Positions 52,354 to 61,322 are shown, numbered from the stretch's first letter. The stretch: DNA of 64,000 nucleotides from Herbinix sp. (GCA_029240245.1 JARBTJ010000004.1:62001-126000); one strand, 5' to 3'. Program-made: numbers and translations. The notes: a model not told the origin generated them from the letters alone.

Positions 52354-53024
52354 TACGAAGCAGCTCCTTTATCTGGTAATTTTTTTAAGCTGTCAATATA
52401 TTTATTTAATTCGGCGGTCTTTATATATTTAGCATCTGTGACCTTAGAGGACGAAAGAAACCATTTCAATGACTTACCAGTTCTTAATATCTCTTGGTGA
52501 AAAACGCCAACTAATTCATCATGCTTCGCAAATCCATCCTGTTTATTCTGTGAATCTTTTGCTTGATTATTTGCTTTATCTTCATCGCTTGCAGTGTTTG
52601 TATATTTGGTATTGTCTTTATCCCAATACACATCAGCACCTATTCCAAGTTGCTTACAGGCTACGGAGATTGCGTCAGTAGTAGCCATCTTGTAGCATTC
52701 ATCCGATACATAAGGACCATTCTTCTCTGCAGCAACAAACATGCTTCCTCCGGTGCCACTGATAGGCATTGACCATTCATTATCAAGCTTGATAAATAAT
52801 TCAATATCTACAAACGCTGCAGCTTCTTTATCGTATCGCTCAATCCACTTATTGGTCGTTTTATAATACCAACCAATACCACACGGTCCGAACTGCTCGG
52901 TTAATACTTTTATACGCCACATTGGGTTAATATCTGTTTTGCCCTTCATTCTTCCGGCAACAATATCTTTCTTAGCAGTTTGAGGAACAGCCCTGACGTT
53001 GTTATAAATCAATAAATTATCCAT
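52353..53024 (-). CDS. single-strand annealing protein, Rad52/DUF1071-like
   Basis: 223 aa. RIKVLTEQFGPCGIGWYYK, an AFVDIELFIK strand, GTGGSMFVAAEKNGPYVSDE, then CYKMATTDAISVACKQLGIG follow the beta-beta-alpha annealing fold of ERF/Sak-type proteins. The C-terminus is a low-complexity linker and helix. Stop overlaps the NinB-like start. Confidence 0.7.
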   Translation of the reverse strand: MDNLLIYNNVRAVPQTAKKDIVAGRMKGKTDINPMWRIKVLTEQFGPCGIGWYYKTTNKWIERYDKEAAAFVDIELFIKLDNEWSMPISGTGGSMFVAAEKNGPYVSDECYKMATTDAISVACKQLGIGADVYWDKDNTKYTNTASDEDKANNQAKDSQNKQDGFAKHDELVGVFHQEILRTGKSLKWFLSSSKVTDAKYIKTAELNKYIDSLKKLPDKGAAS

Positions 53025-53027
53025 GGC

Positions 53028-53951
53028 CTAACCTATCCTTTCAAACTCTACACCAAGCGAATTAAGATACATTTCAATTTGTTCAATCTCTTCCTCGGTA
53101 GCAGAAATACCATAAACATAATCGCTTTGTACGGAAGACTGCTTTTTAACCGCCATAGCTTGTTGTTCTTGCAGTTCTTTCGTTCTCTGTTCATGCTCTG
53201 CCTTTGCTGTAGCCTCTGCTTTTATGCGTTCCTCTCTGGCTATGATTTCTCGTTCTTCCCTGCGGATACGTTCTCTTTCTTGCTCCGCTTCCTTCTCGCG
53301 TTCAATTTTTTGCTGCTCAATCATTCGTTGCTCAATTTCTCGCCTCTGCTGTTCATGCCGGTTGATAAAATTGATAGCACCCATAAAGTCAAGGTTTTCA
53401 TAGTATCGGTTCAAAGCCTCTTCTACCTTTTCAGATTGCATTGATTTAATCGAGATAATACTGCCTGATATAATGGTTAGCTTTTCAGCTATCTCATCTT
53501 TAATTGATTTCATGCTAGTTGTTGCACTTTCCCACTTACTGTCATAAATCTTTTCAAATGAGATTACATCTACTAGATCGCCTATAAGTTCAGCAAAAAT
53601 ATTCTTAATGGCTGCAATTTTCTCTAATCTCTGCTTGTCCTCGAACTCTTTCACCCGGCTATCAATCATCTTTACTGGTTCATTGATGATATCAACTAAC
53701 TCGTTCGCCTGTTTTTCGAAAAGGTCATAAGGCTTAAGACACTCCTTCTTAACCTCGATGCGCTTATCGCTGACAGCCTTGATAATTTTCCTTAGAGTAG
53801 CAATATCTTTTTTGCGCTCGGTTTTGTTTTCCTCCGTAACTGCTAGTTCCTTATAAACTTCCATTTGAGACGTTAAAGCCTCTTTTATTTCATCGAAGTT
53901 AGTAGAGATAACCCCTTGTTGTTGTTTTACTACTATCTGTAAATCATTCAT
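53028..53951 (-). CDS. DUF1351 coiled-coil protein
   Basis: 307 aa from ATG 53951. The N-terminal half KELAVTEENKTERKKDIATLR, IKAVSDKRIEVKKECLKPYD is the DUF1351 signature. A long Glu/Arg coiled coil (about 215-275) follows. Always near the annealing protein in Firmicute phages; role in recombination unproven. Confidence 0.88.
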   Translation of the reverse strand: MNDLQIVVKQQQGVISTNFDEIKEALTSQMEVYKELAVTEENKTERKKDIATLRKIIKAVSDKRIEVKKECLKPYDLFEKQANELVDIINEPVKMIDSRVKEFEDKQRLEKIAAIKNIFAELIGDLVDVISFEKIYDSKWESATTSMKSIKDEIAEKLTIISGSIISIKSMQSEKVEEALNRYYENLDFMGAINFINRHEQQRREIEQRMIEQQKIEREKEAEQERERIRREEREIIAREERIKAEATAKAEHEQRTKELQEQQAMAVKKQSSVQSDYVYGISATEEEIEQIEMYLNSLGVEFERIG

Positions 53952-54063
53952 CCTTCTTTTCCTCCATTTCAATTTCTAACTGTAGTCTCCGATGCAGCTT
54001 GTGAATACGCTCCTGCTCGGATTCATAATTTTCATACTCATCTATATTATCCGGAACGTACAT
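53944..54063 (-). CDS. 39-aa acidic protein
   Basis: MYVPDNIDEYENYESEQERI then a charged helix ending MEEKKDE. Overlaps the DUF1351 start by 8 bp and the upstream stop by 1-3 bp, implying coupling. Too short for usual ORF cutoffs. Confidence 0.55.
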   Translation of the reverse strand: MYVPDNIDEYENYESEQERIHKLHRRLQLEIEMEEKKDE

Positions 54064-54305
54064 CAAATCAGCTCCTTTAAATAAGCCAAAATACTCAAAT
54101 ACTTATCTCTGTTTTTTTCCTGGCACATGCAATCAGTGTAAAATGTTTCTGATACGTCGCTATCTGCACCACGTAACCATCCATTAGTGTGAATGCCTAT
54201 TGAGACACTTTTAACATGTGGAGAATAGCTAAAGAATACATCATGACCGTTTTCCTTCGCTTTCAGGCACAAATCCAATAATTCTAATACTTTTTCATTT
54301 TCCAT
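54063..54305 (-). CDS. 80-aa hypothetical protein
   Basis: GGGAGGG precedes the ATG. Helical N-terminus and a FFSYSPHVKSVSIGIHTNGW central strand pair. Ends with LSILAYLKELI. Function unknown. Confidence 0.65.
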   Translation of the reverse strand: MENEKVLELLDLCLKAKENGHDVFFSYSPHVKSVSIGIHTNGWLRGADSDVSETFYTDCMCQEKNRDKYLSILAYLKELI

Positions 54306-54577
54306 TGACTATTTTCCCTCCCATGATATAATTGACGTGAATGTTTATCTCTGCACCCTAACGACTCGCGATCGTCTTGGGTGCTTTTTATATGTAGTCT
54401 AGTAAATACCGTCATGCATATCGTTGATACTGCTAAAAGTGAACATACAGCGATAAACACGATAACTTGTCCATGGTTTAGCGGTGTGCGGTCCTCAATG
54501 ATTAATGCGAAATACATCAGGGTAAACATACAGGCAAATCCTAAACCGCAAAAGAAATTTGATATTTTCATGTACAT
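54284..54577 (-). CDS. 97-aa two-helix membrane protein
   Basis: GGAGG precedes the ATG. Membrane helices at about 8-28 and 38-60; a basic, polar C-terminus. Overlaps the next gene by 22 bp. Unknown, possibly an exclusion or early host-takeover protein. Confidence 0.6.
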   Translation of the reverse strand: MYMKISNFFCGLGFACMFTLMYFALIIEDRTPLNHGQVIVFIAVCSLLAVSTICMTVFTRLHIKSTQDDRESLGCRDKHSRQLYHGRENSQWKMKKY

Positions 54578-54592
54578 GGCTTGTCCTCCCTC

Positions 54593-55333
54593 CTAAGCCG
54601 CATATTTAACGGCGTATTCCTTAACAATGGTTGTGAATATCTCTTTCAGCTTTGTATCATCCTCAATTACATCCAAACGGCAATAAGCCTCAACCTTGCT
54701 TTTTGTTGCTCCAATATCTTCGAGACGCCTCCTTCCATTTCTTACTCTTGCAGATAAATCACATTTTGCTCTTTTTTCGAGATCATCATATAGTCGGTTG
54801 TATGTGTCCTGATAGCTTTCATTTAAGCCTCGCTGAATGGATGCTATCTTATGCTTAATATCGTCACGCCAATTATCATAAGTCTCTACAAATGTCTCTT
54901 TAATGGTTTGGACTTCCTCAATAGCTTTCTGGCTTTGTTCTGTGGCTTGTCTTACGCTAATTTCGTGTTGTATCATCTGGTCAAGTAACCCCTGGAGCAT
55001 TAACAAATTTTGCGGTATCTCAACTTGCTTTGACTGTATTACCTCTTGCATGTCGTTAAACTTATTAATGTACTTCGCTGTGAAGATTGCTCCCTTTGTT
55101 CCGGTAAGCTTGTTGCCGATAAATTCACAGCCTTTCTTGGTTACGAGGTAACAAGGTTGTTCTTTGTTCTGCGAATTAAAATATGTGCTCTCTGTAAAAA
55201 AATCGGACTGGGTGATTTTCCCCTCTCCTAACATTTCAGAATATCTACGGATATCCTTTAATAATTCGTTGTGTTGCTTATCCACCATTTCAGCAACCTC
55301 TACCGATGTAATGGTTTTCTGTCCTAATTGCAT
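54593..55333 (-). CDS. Rha-type antirepressor/regulator with ORF6C-like C-terminus
   Basis: 246 aa. SVEVAEMVDKQHNELLKDIR and YLVTKKGCEFIGNKLTGTKG are the Rha DNA-binding domain. A coiled coil follows; the end NRLYDDLEKRAKCDLSARVRNGRRRLE resembles the ORF6C domain. AAAGGAG precedes the ATG. A GTTGCGAATAATGAAC motif lies just upstream. Confidence 0.9.
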   Translation of the reverse strand: MQLGQKTITSVEVAEMVDKQHNELLKDIRRYSEMLGEGKITQSDFFTESTYFNSQNKEQPCYLVTKKGCEFIGNKLTGTKGAIFTAKYINKFNDMQEVIQSKQVEIPQNLLMLQGLLDQMIQHEISVRQATEQSQKAIEEVQTIKETFVETYDNWRDDIKHKIASIQRGLNESYQDTYNRLYDDLEKRAKCDLSARVRNGRRRLEDIGATKSKVEAYCRLDVIEDDTKLKEIFTTIVKEYAVKYAA

Positions 55334-55362
55334 TTGTTTTCTCCTTTCATTAAAAACACATC

Positions 55363-55378
55363 GTTCATTATTCGCAAC
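55363..55378 (-). promoter_or_regulatory. operator-like motif upstream of the Rha gene
   Basis: Minus strand GTTGCGAATAATGAAC, one mismatch from the copy at 55660-55675 in the Cro promoter region. Confidence 0.55.
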
Positions 55379-55380
55379 GC

Positions 55381-55617
55381 TTAGGGTAAAAAAATATCAT
55401 CCAATATAAGAACAGTCTCGCTGCCCATCTTCTCGAGTTTTTTGTTGAAAGCTTTTTGAATTGTTAACATTTCGCTTAATCCGATTTCTGCCTTACCATT
55501 CTCTTTTTCGCAATAATAAGCTTTCTTACAACCTATCAGAGTAGCAACGTCTTCTTGTCTCAATCCCAAGACGCCTCTCCAGTACTTTAGCTTGTGTAAT
55601 TTTTTTCCGTTATGCAT
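55381..55617 (-). CDS. Cro-like XRE regulator
   Basis: 78 aa from ATG 55617 (AAGGAG 7 nt upstream); the frame is open further but without a site. HTH: WRGVLGLRQEDVATLIGC, KKAYYCEKENGKAEI. First gene of the leftward early transcript, divergent from the CI-like repressor. Confidence 0.85.
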   Translation of the reverse strand: MHNGKKLHKLKYWRGVLGLRQEDVATLIGCKKAYYCEKENGKAEIGLSEMLTIQKAFNKKLEKMGSETVLILDDIFLP

Positions 55618-55659
55618 TGATTTTCTCCTTTCGCCCATAATTATCCTAGGTGTTGTGCC

Positions 55660-55675
55660 GTTCACTATTCGCAAC
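55660..55675 (-). promoter_or_regulatory. operator-like motif downstream of the early leftward -10
   Basis: Minus strand GTTGCGAATAGTGAAC begins about 9 nt after the -10 TATACT, where a bound repressor would block transcription. A weaker copy lies at 55723-55738. Confidence 0.6.
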
Positions 55676-55684
55676 CCTAAATAA

Positions 55685-55713
55685 AGTATAGGACTAATTA
55701 CTTTGTTTGTCAA
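55685..55713 (-). promoter_or_regulatory. early leftward promoter (Cro side)
   Basis: Minus strand TTGACA (55713-55708), 17 bp, TATACT (55690-55685): perfect spacing and near-consensus boxes, typical of a strong lytic promoter. Confidence 0.85.
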
Positions 55714-55722
55714 CAACTTTTT

Positions 55723-55752
55723 GTTGCAAATACTAAACTTTTTTGCTACAAT
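55723..55752 (+). promoter_or_regulatory. repressor promoter with overlapping operator
   Basis: TTGCAA (55724-55729), 17 bp, TACAAT (55747-55752), reading into the CI-like gene. The motif GTTGCAAATACTAAAC (55723-55738) overlaps its -35, which would allow autoregulation. Confidence 0.7.
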
Positions 55753-55807
55753 CGTTATAGTAATGGAAACGCAATAAAATAAAGGGAAAAGAGAAGGAGT
55801 TATATAA

Positions 55808-56125
55808 ATGAACGAGTTTGGAAAGCGTCTTAAAATGTTAAGAGATGAGCGTGAATTACCAATGTCAAAACTTGCAGAGGCGGTTGGGACGACTAAATCA
55901 GCTTTATCTCGATATGAAAACGGCGCAATGGAGCCCGGATTAAGCGTACTTAGAAAATTAGCAGAGTACTTTGGGGTTACGATGGATTGGCTTGCAGGAA
56001 ACGGAAACATAGACGACGTGCAATTTTCAAACAAGGAAAAATATATTAGTGCAATTAACAAATGCATTAAAAAGGATATAGCTCCCGAGCAACTGGAACA
56101 ATTAATAGATATCATGAAAAAGTAG
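55808..56125 (+). CDS. CI-like XRE repressor
   Basis: 105 aa. HTH LKMLRDERELPMSKLAEAVG, TTKSALSRYENGAMEPGLSV, LRKLAEYFGVTMDWLAGNG; the C-terminal 40 residues are a short helical dimerisation end, with no peptidase domain. RecA-dependent self-cleavage is therefore unlikely, and induction may rely on the Rha/antirepressor side (inference). AGAAGGAG precedes the ATG. Confidence 0.88.
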   Translation: MNEFGKRLKMLRDERELPMSKLAEAVGTTKSALSRYENGAMEPGLSVLRKLAEYFGVTMDWLAGNGNIDDVQFSNKEKYISAINKCIKKDIAPEQLEQLIDIMKK

Positions 56126-56133
56126 GTGATTAT

Positions 56134-57303
56134 ATGAAGGGTGTATCAATATATCAGCGAAAATCAGATAATAAATGGGTTGGCGTAATAGAAAACGGCA
56201 AAAAGCCGAACGGAAATAGAAACAGGATAACTGTATACGGAGACACTAAGCCGGATGTAGTAGCAAAAACCAATGTAATTTTATACGAGATTCAAACAGA
56301 TCAATACATATCCCCAAATAAGGATATGTTGATTAGTTATCTTAATGATTATTATAAAATATGCTGTGATAATTGGGAAAGTACAACGGCAGACCTTTAC
56401 AGACTGTATATCGATGTGCATTTTTCTCCGTATTTCAAAGAAACAAAGCTGTCAGATATAAAGCCAATGGTATTAGACACTTTCTATAATTATAAAATGA
56501 AGACACCTAGAAAACATACAGTCATGATAAAAGGTAAGCCAAAAGAAAAAACATCACCGCCACTAAGTATAAATTCCGTCAGAAAATTAAACTCATTTTT
56601 AAAATCAGCTTTTAAATATGCCATTGCTAATGATCTGATGAAAACCAACCCTGCAGATAAAGTCAAACTAGGACGAAAAGAGAAGTATCTACCGGAGGTA
56701 TATAATGAGGATCAATTCTTGCTATTACTAAATCATGTAGCCGGAACGGACGACGAAATACCGATTATATTAGGTGGTGGATGTGGCTTAAGGAGGGGTG
56801 AAATATTCGGATTATATTGGAGGAACATTGACATTAAAAGTGGTTATATTATCATAAATCAAACAACGGTAAGATTTAAAGGAACAATAGAGAAATCACC
56901 AAAAAATGAAAGCAGTTGCCGTACTTTTAAGGCGCCTAAGTATGTAATGGATATATTAGAGAATTACAAAAAGAGGGTAAATGGAAAGTCAGGTCAAAAA
57001 GTTATTACCAGATGGAAGCCAGGAACATATTCGGAGCGGTTCAGTGATTTGTTGGAAAGGTTTAAATTGCCACACATAAGGCTCCACGACTTACGACATT
57101 ATAATGCGGTTATTATGTGTAAGTATGGTGTGTCTGATAAGGTTGCAGCAGAACGGCTTGGGCATTCGCAAGTAAGTACACTAAGAAATGTTTATCAGCA
57201 TGTTTTAAAGGATATGGATCAAACGGCAGCCGACGAAATCGACGCAATGTTTTTGAAGCAAAAAGAAAAGGACGAAAAGAAAGCTAATTTTAAAGTCGTG
57301 TAG
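56134..57303 (+). CDS. int: tyrosine-recombinase integrase
   Basis: 389 aa. N-terminal AP2-like arm-binding domain (GVSIYQRKSDNKWVGVIENG), core-binding SAM-like domain (about 70-170), catalytic domain with Arg in GCGLRRGEIFGL, HDLRH and LGHSQVSTLRNVYQH with the Tyr nucleophile. It follows the repressor by 8 bp, so the two are co-expressed in the lysogen. Ends about 155 bp before attR. TGTAGCCA direct repeats start at its stop codon. Confidence 0.95.
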   Translation: MKGVSIYQRKSDNKWVGVIENGKKPNGNRNRITVYGDTKPDVVAKTNVILYEIQTDQYISPNKDMLISYLNDYYKICCDNWESTTADLYRLYIDVHFSPYFKETKLSDIKPMVLDTFYNYKMKTPRKHTVMIKGKPKEKTSPPLSINSVRKLNSFLKSAFKYAIANDLMKTNPADKVKLGRKEKYLPEVYNEDQFLLLLNHVAGTDDEIPIILGGGCGLRRGEIFGLYWRNIDIKSGYIIINQTTVRFKGTIEKSPKNESSCRTFKAPKYVMDILENYKKRVNGKSGQKVITRWKPGTYSERFSDLLERFKLPHIRLHDLRHYNAVIMCKYGVSDKVAAERLGHSQVSTLRNVYQHVLKDMDQTAADEIDAMFLKQKEKDEKKANFKVV

Positions 57304-57334
57304 CCAAACGAAATGTAGCCAAAAAATGTAGCCA
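57298..57334 (+). repeat. three TGTAGCCA direct repeats by attR
   Basis: TGTAGCCA at 57299-57306, ATGTAGCCA at 57313-57321 and 57326-57334, spaced 13-15 bp. The same 9-mer occurs at 21406-21414 and 21418-21426 beside attL. Candidate integrase arm-type sites. Confidence 0.55.
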
Positions 57335-57360
57335 TTTTTGTTTTGTATGTGTCTTTTATG

Positions 57361-57376
57361 GTTGCGTATAGTGAAT
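57361..57376 (+). promoter_or_regulatory. operator-like motif by attR
   Basis: GTTGCGTATAGTGAAT, related to the GTTGCGAATAGTGAAC motifs of the control region and attL side. Confidence 0.4.
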
Positions 57377-57457
57377 TTATACGCTAATTGCAAACGCTCA
57401 AATATAGCAAAATGGCTGCATAGCGTATATATTAATGAACTTAGTAAAAGCAATAAA

Positions 57458-57514
57458 CTAGATTCAGGTTCTAGTTCTCGCAAGGGAGTAGGGGTTCAAG
57501 TCCCCTCAACTGCA
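57458..57514 (+). repeat. attR core, 57-bp direct repeat
   Basis: Identical to the 3' part of tRNA-Leu(CAG) at 21308-21364. No tRNA 5' half precedes it, so it is not a functional tRNA. Confidence 0.95.
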
Positions 57515-57524
57515 TTAAAGAAAA

Positions 57525-57556
57525 GTCTTGTAAATGTTGAGTTTACAAGGCTTTTT
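57525..57556 (+). terminator. original tRNA-Leu terminator, now behind attR
   Basis: GTCTTGTAAA pairs with TTTACAAGGC around TGTTGAG and is followed by TTTTTG. It lies 10 nt after attR, where the tRNA transcript ended before integration. Confidence 0.8.
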
Positions 57557-57681
57557 GCTTTATATTAATACTATATGAGTTTTAATAGTCTCAAATCTCA
57601 CAGATATATCTGTTAGACATCTGACAAAATATTTTATGTTGATTCATATCTGGTATGCTCATAAATTTACCCATCTGTTCC

Positions 57682-58709
57682 TTAGAGAGTTTTAACTCGT
57701 TGAATAGCACTCTTGTTTTCTTCTACAATAGTAAAATAATTTGTTTCATCATAGACCCCACATCGAATGCAGATATGCTTCCCCCTTATTACTGCCATAT
57801 AAAAGAATCTGATCATATCCTGCAAAAACATCTTCTGAAGTGTAAGTACTGCACTGCGGTAGGAATCCGGTATATTCTCAATTTTACTGACTTGTTTCCA
57901 TATGGCAACAAAATAATAAATATTTCTCCAGAGTAGCGCCAGTTCCGAAAAAACCTTAAGGAAATCCTCTTTTTTCAGAAAATGTACCTAGTCCACCGGA
58001 GTGGTAATATGTAAAAGAATAAAGTGATCGTCCTTTACCGATGTAATCCCCGTTAATCCATGTACCTCTAATTGCTTAATAAGCTGCTCCATGGTTGCTT
58101 CCATAAGTGCAAAATAAGCATGATTCGTAAGACTCTCACCTTGAACTAATTGAATTACTACCGTAACAAAGTCGGACTCTGGCTTAATTCCCAGAAGAGT
58201 ATAATTAAAAGAAGGTTGTGTATCCTGATAATTTGTTATTAGCTTAAGAGCTATTTCGTTTTTAAGTAAGGGAAAATTCTTTACCAGACGTTCCTGCAAG
58301 ATTGCCTCTTCCTGCTTTTTTCGATCACAATGTATCATATGTATCGCTTCCGCCAGTACTTTTTCCAGTTCATCATAATCGATGGGATTTTCCTCGTAAC
58401 TAAGAGCACGCAGATGAATCGCTGATTTTAGATACTCTTTTTCAGAATATCCACTCATAAAATTATCTTTACCTCAGGAATTTCCTCCCGAAGCTTATAT
58501 GCCATCTCAATACCGTCCATACTAGGTATCCGTACATCCGATAATACAATATCCGGTTGATAGGTGGATGCGAGTAAAAGTGCATGCATCCCATCATCTG
58601 CCTGTCTTATCTCCGTAATACCCAAATCCCGGTTATTGATATTACGAATGATACCTTCTCTAGATATAATTTCACCATCAATCACTAGTAATTTCAACAG
58701 CCCACCCAC
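57682..58709 (-). pseudogene. degraded YesN-like two-component response regulator
   Basis: Segment 1 (58455-58709): receiver with LLVIDGE, PDIVLSDVRIPSMDG (phosphoacceptor Asp). It ends VKIIL at a frameshift in a T-run; one extra T would give the usual KIIFMSGYSEKEY. Segment 2 (57988-58458) continues the receiver end and middle domain, then an in-frame TAG. Segment 3 (57682-57987) continues in the same frame without a start codon. No complete AraC DNA-binding domain remains. An old, inactive regulator of the adjacent sugar transporter. Confidence 0.75.
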
Positions 58710-58940
58710 CTCATTTTTCTATGTTTTTGGTATATTTTCATTATAGAAAATGTACCAAGACCCGTCATGCTATCAAAGGCTTCCATACACAATAATGAAA
58801 TTTATTACACAAAACAAAAAAAATCTCCATTATGATACAAGGGAGGTATTTGATATAATCTGCATACAAACGAAACATCACAAGTATGACAAAAAAGTGT
58901 AACCCATCACATACAGAGCTTATCACACTTTGCTGCAGGA
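58710..58940. other. divergent intergenic region of the decayed transporter locus
   Basis: Holds no gene. An AT-rich palindrome TATTTTCATTATAGAAAATGTA lies at 58732-58753 and a TTGATATAAT box at 58850-58859; presumably the former control region of the permease genes. Confidence 0.35.
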
Positions 58941-59746
58941 ATGGAGACAACAACTATGAAACTGGGAAAAAGAAAACTCTTTTTTAAGAGACTACGCAAA
59001 TACAGACAACTACTTCTAATGCTGCTACCGGCATTATTGTTTTTTATTATCTTTAACTACATACCAATGCTTGGGATCGGTATTGCCTTTGAAAGTTTCA
59101 CCTTTGACGGAAGTGTATTTCGCAGTCCTTGGATCGGCTTTGACAACTTTAAATTTATGCTTATGTCAGGTGATATTTTAAACGTAACAAAGAACACTTT
59201 TTTTATAATACGTTATTCATTATCGTGAACAACAGCCTCGAAATCTTATGTGCCATTCTCTTAGCTGAATTGACAAATAAGTACTTTAAAAGAATCACCC
59301 TGTCCCTCATGTTTTTACCCCACTTCATATCCTGTGTTGTGGTCGGAGCCTTTGCCTACAATGTATTAAATTATGAATCCGGTTCCTTTAATACTCTGAT
59401 GGAAGCACTGCACCTGGAGCCCTTTGATTTTACAATACGCCAAAGATATGGATCTTAATCATCGTGTTGGTATGTGCCTGGAAGAATATCGGATACGGCA
59501 CCATCATCTATTTATCCGCAGTTATGGGTATTGACAGTGCTATGTATGAAGCCGCTTCCATTGATGGGGCAAATATTTTCCACCACTGATGTTATTGATA
59601 CCTATGTAACACGCTCCCTCATCAGTACTTCCGAATTTGGTATGACGGCTGCCGCCGGTCTGTACCAGTCCGTATTGTGCTTTGCAATTATAATGATTTT
59701 TAATGCCCTAGTAAAACGCTATGTCAAGGATTATTCCTTGTTTTAA
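58941..59746 (+). pseudogene. degraded sugar ABC transporter permease (LplB/CUT1 type)
   Basis: Three frames in series encode one permease: 58941-59228 (LLLMLLPALLFFIIFNYIPM), 59225-59458 (LSLMFLPHFISCVVVGAFAY) and 59474-59746. The EAA-loop MYEAASIDGANIF (plus strand about 59540-59580) runs directly into STTDVIDTYVTRSL, so about 50-60 residues are deleted as well as frames shifted. Confidence 0.85.
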
Positions 59747-59772
59747 ATTATACATAGATTGGAGTGATTAGC

Positions 59773-60080
59773 ATGAAGAAAAAAAGCATAAGCGAAAGGG
59801 TTTTTAATGTACTTGGTTATACTATTTTAAGTTTATTAGCTGTCATAGCAGTAATACCGTTTATCATGATTATATCCAGCTCCGTTACAGCTGAACATAC
59901 CATTTAAAATATGGATACGCACTTATTCCCAAAGAGTTCTCAACTCAGGCCTATGAGAAAATATTCGGTTTTCCGGATGATGTGCTGCGAGCTTACGGAG
60001 TAACCCTCTTCAACACCTTTGTAGGCGCAGTAATCGGTCTGTATACAACCGCTATGACTGCCTATGTTCTCTCGAGAAAA
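59773..60080 (+). pseudogene. truncated second sugar ABC permease (LplC/YtcP type)
   Basis: Starts KKKSISERVFNVLGYTIL (ATG 59773, GGAGTG upstream) and meets a TAA after TAEHTI; another frame continues KYGYALIPKEFSTQAYEKIF, then GVTLFNTFVGAVIGLYTTAM and TAYVLSRK, where similarity stops. The rest, including the EAA loop, is missing and replaced by unrelated sequence. Confidence 0.8.
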
Positions 60081-60242
60081 TAATTTGTCTGGTGGGAAAC
60101 CTAATACCTGCAGCGAGTTTGCAAGCTCGTCCTCTGTTATAAGTGTTCCACTAATACTTATCTCGCCTAGAGCAACCAGTGAACCCAACGTTGGTTTTCC
60201 AAGTGCGGTAAAACACAGCGCAATCAATGCCGGCAACGCCAA
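60078..60242 (-). pseudogene. fragment resembling Lon/BrxL-type protease C-terminus
   Basis: 55 codons: ALPALIALCFTALGKPTLGS, LVALGEISISGTLITEDELA, NSLQV. The GEISISGTL strand turn and following helix resemble the S16 peptidase domain of BREX BrxL/Lon-like proteins. There is no start, active-site serine or remaining domain. It directly abuts the broken permease, so this is a recombination scar. Assignment is from motif memory only. Confidence 0.4.
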
Positions 60243-60422
60243 TTACCTGTCATACCTATGTATGGCTTATTGGTGGCAGATGTTTCATAAGGTTATTTCA
60301 AAGGAAGCTGACTGCGGCCATTAAGTGATAAGAGCAGTAACTCCATTACGCAAAAACACTTGACATTAATTTCCATGTGCTATACTATTAAGCTGCACCA
60401 ATGAAATTAAAGAATTAGTTCT

Positions 60423-61051
60423 ATGTGTTGTTTTGCAAAATCCCTGAATACCAATCTGTTCCAGATGGAATACATCTGTCTGTCAACCATTTCCGTAGGG
60501 GAATTCTACAGACAGTTCTGTTCCTGCCTCGGTGTGGATGCAAACGGAGGCAAAACCGGTATGTTTAAAGCCATCCAGGAGCGGATCTATTATCTATATA
60601 AAGAGAAACGGAAGCCCTTGATTATCGCTATTGATGAAGCTCAGTATTTAGGTTCCGGCATCTTAAAGGATATCAAAATGATCATGAATCACGGCTATGA
60701 TTCCCTTAACTGCTTTACATTAATCCTTGCCGGAGAACCGTATCTGAATAACATCCTGGAAAAACCGGTCCATGAAGCCTTAAAACAGCGTATTACCGTT
60801 CATTACAACTACGAAGGCCTGAATGATTATGAAATCTCAGATTACATCATCCACAAGCTTTCCACTGCCGGAGCATCCCACTCCATCATCGAAGATGCTG
60901 CACTCAGTGCGATTCATGGTTACTGCCAGGGAAATCCTCGTCTGATTGACAACCTGATGACGGATGCACTTGCTTAGGGTGCGCAGCTGGACAAGAAAGC
61001 CATTGATAGCGATGTAATTCTCGCCGCGATCAATGCACAGGCTCTTCATTA
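60423..61051 (+). pseudogene. truncated transposition helper AAA ATPase (ExeA/TniB/IstB-like)
   Basis: The frame lacks the Walker A end but keeps Walker B PLIIAIDEAQYL, sensor region LILAGEPYLNN and a winged-helix-like tail GYCQGNPRLIDNLMTDALA. An in-frame TAG (60975) precedes AQLDKKAIDSDVILAAIN, which still matches the family. A remnant of a two-gene transposon; no transposase gene is present. The 60243-60422 gap shows nothing recognisable. Confidence 0.75.
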
Positions 61052-61148
61052 AATCAACTAAATAATTAAAGTTCTTCAGGCTGTGGCGCAAGTCATGGCC
61101 TTATCAATTCTAAAGGTCCCCTTTAAATTTGATAAGACTACGACAGAG

Positions 61149-61276
61149 TGTCGTTGTTACTGTTTATACTGTGTTGTACCGGTCAGAAGGTGTTGTTATC
61201 GGCATAAACTAGCAGAAAATAATGTGCAGTTTGTGCCGATTAGAGTGTGTCGCTTAACACTACATTGTAACGACAA
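61149..61276. repeat. TGTCGTTRC-type repeats, possible transposon end
   Basis: TGTCGTTGTTAC (61149-61160), TGTCGCTTAACA (61248-61259) and the inverted GTAACGACAA (61267-61276) lie just downstream of the ATPase remnant. Multiple TGTCG sites near one end are typical of transposons with an accessory ATPase; no opposite end was found. Confidence 0.4.
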
Positions 61277-61322
61277 CTTCTATACTAGTTGAGTATTGGT
61301 AAGTAAGCTTATTGCAAAAAGT

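Larger units (their letters stand above)
21308..57514. mobile_element. siphovirus-type prophage, about 36 kb, in tRNA-Leu(CAG)
   Basis: Bounded by a 57-bp att repeat. It contains integrase, repressor, antirepressor, recombination and replication genes, two methyltransferase loci, terminase, portal, protease, HK97 capsid, connector, tail, tape-measure, baseplate, holin and endolysin. No essential structural module appears missing or broken, so it may be inducible (inference). Confidence 0.95.

Noticed and set aside
57655-57936. 93-codon plus-strand frame after attR
   Set aside because: It is antisense to the remains of the response regulator, whose reading on the minus strand continues the upstream frame.
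60064-60324. 86-codon plus-strand frame
   Set aside because: Antisense to the protease-like fragment and lacking a ribosome site.
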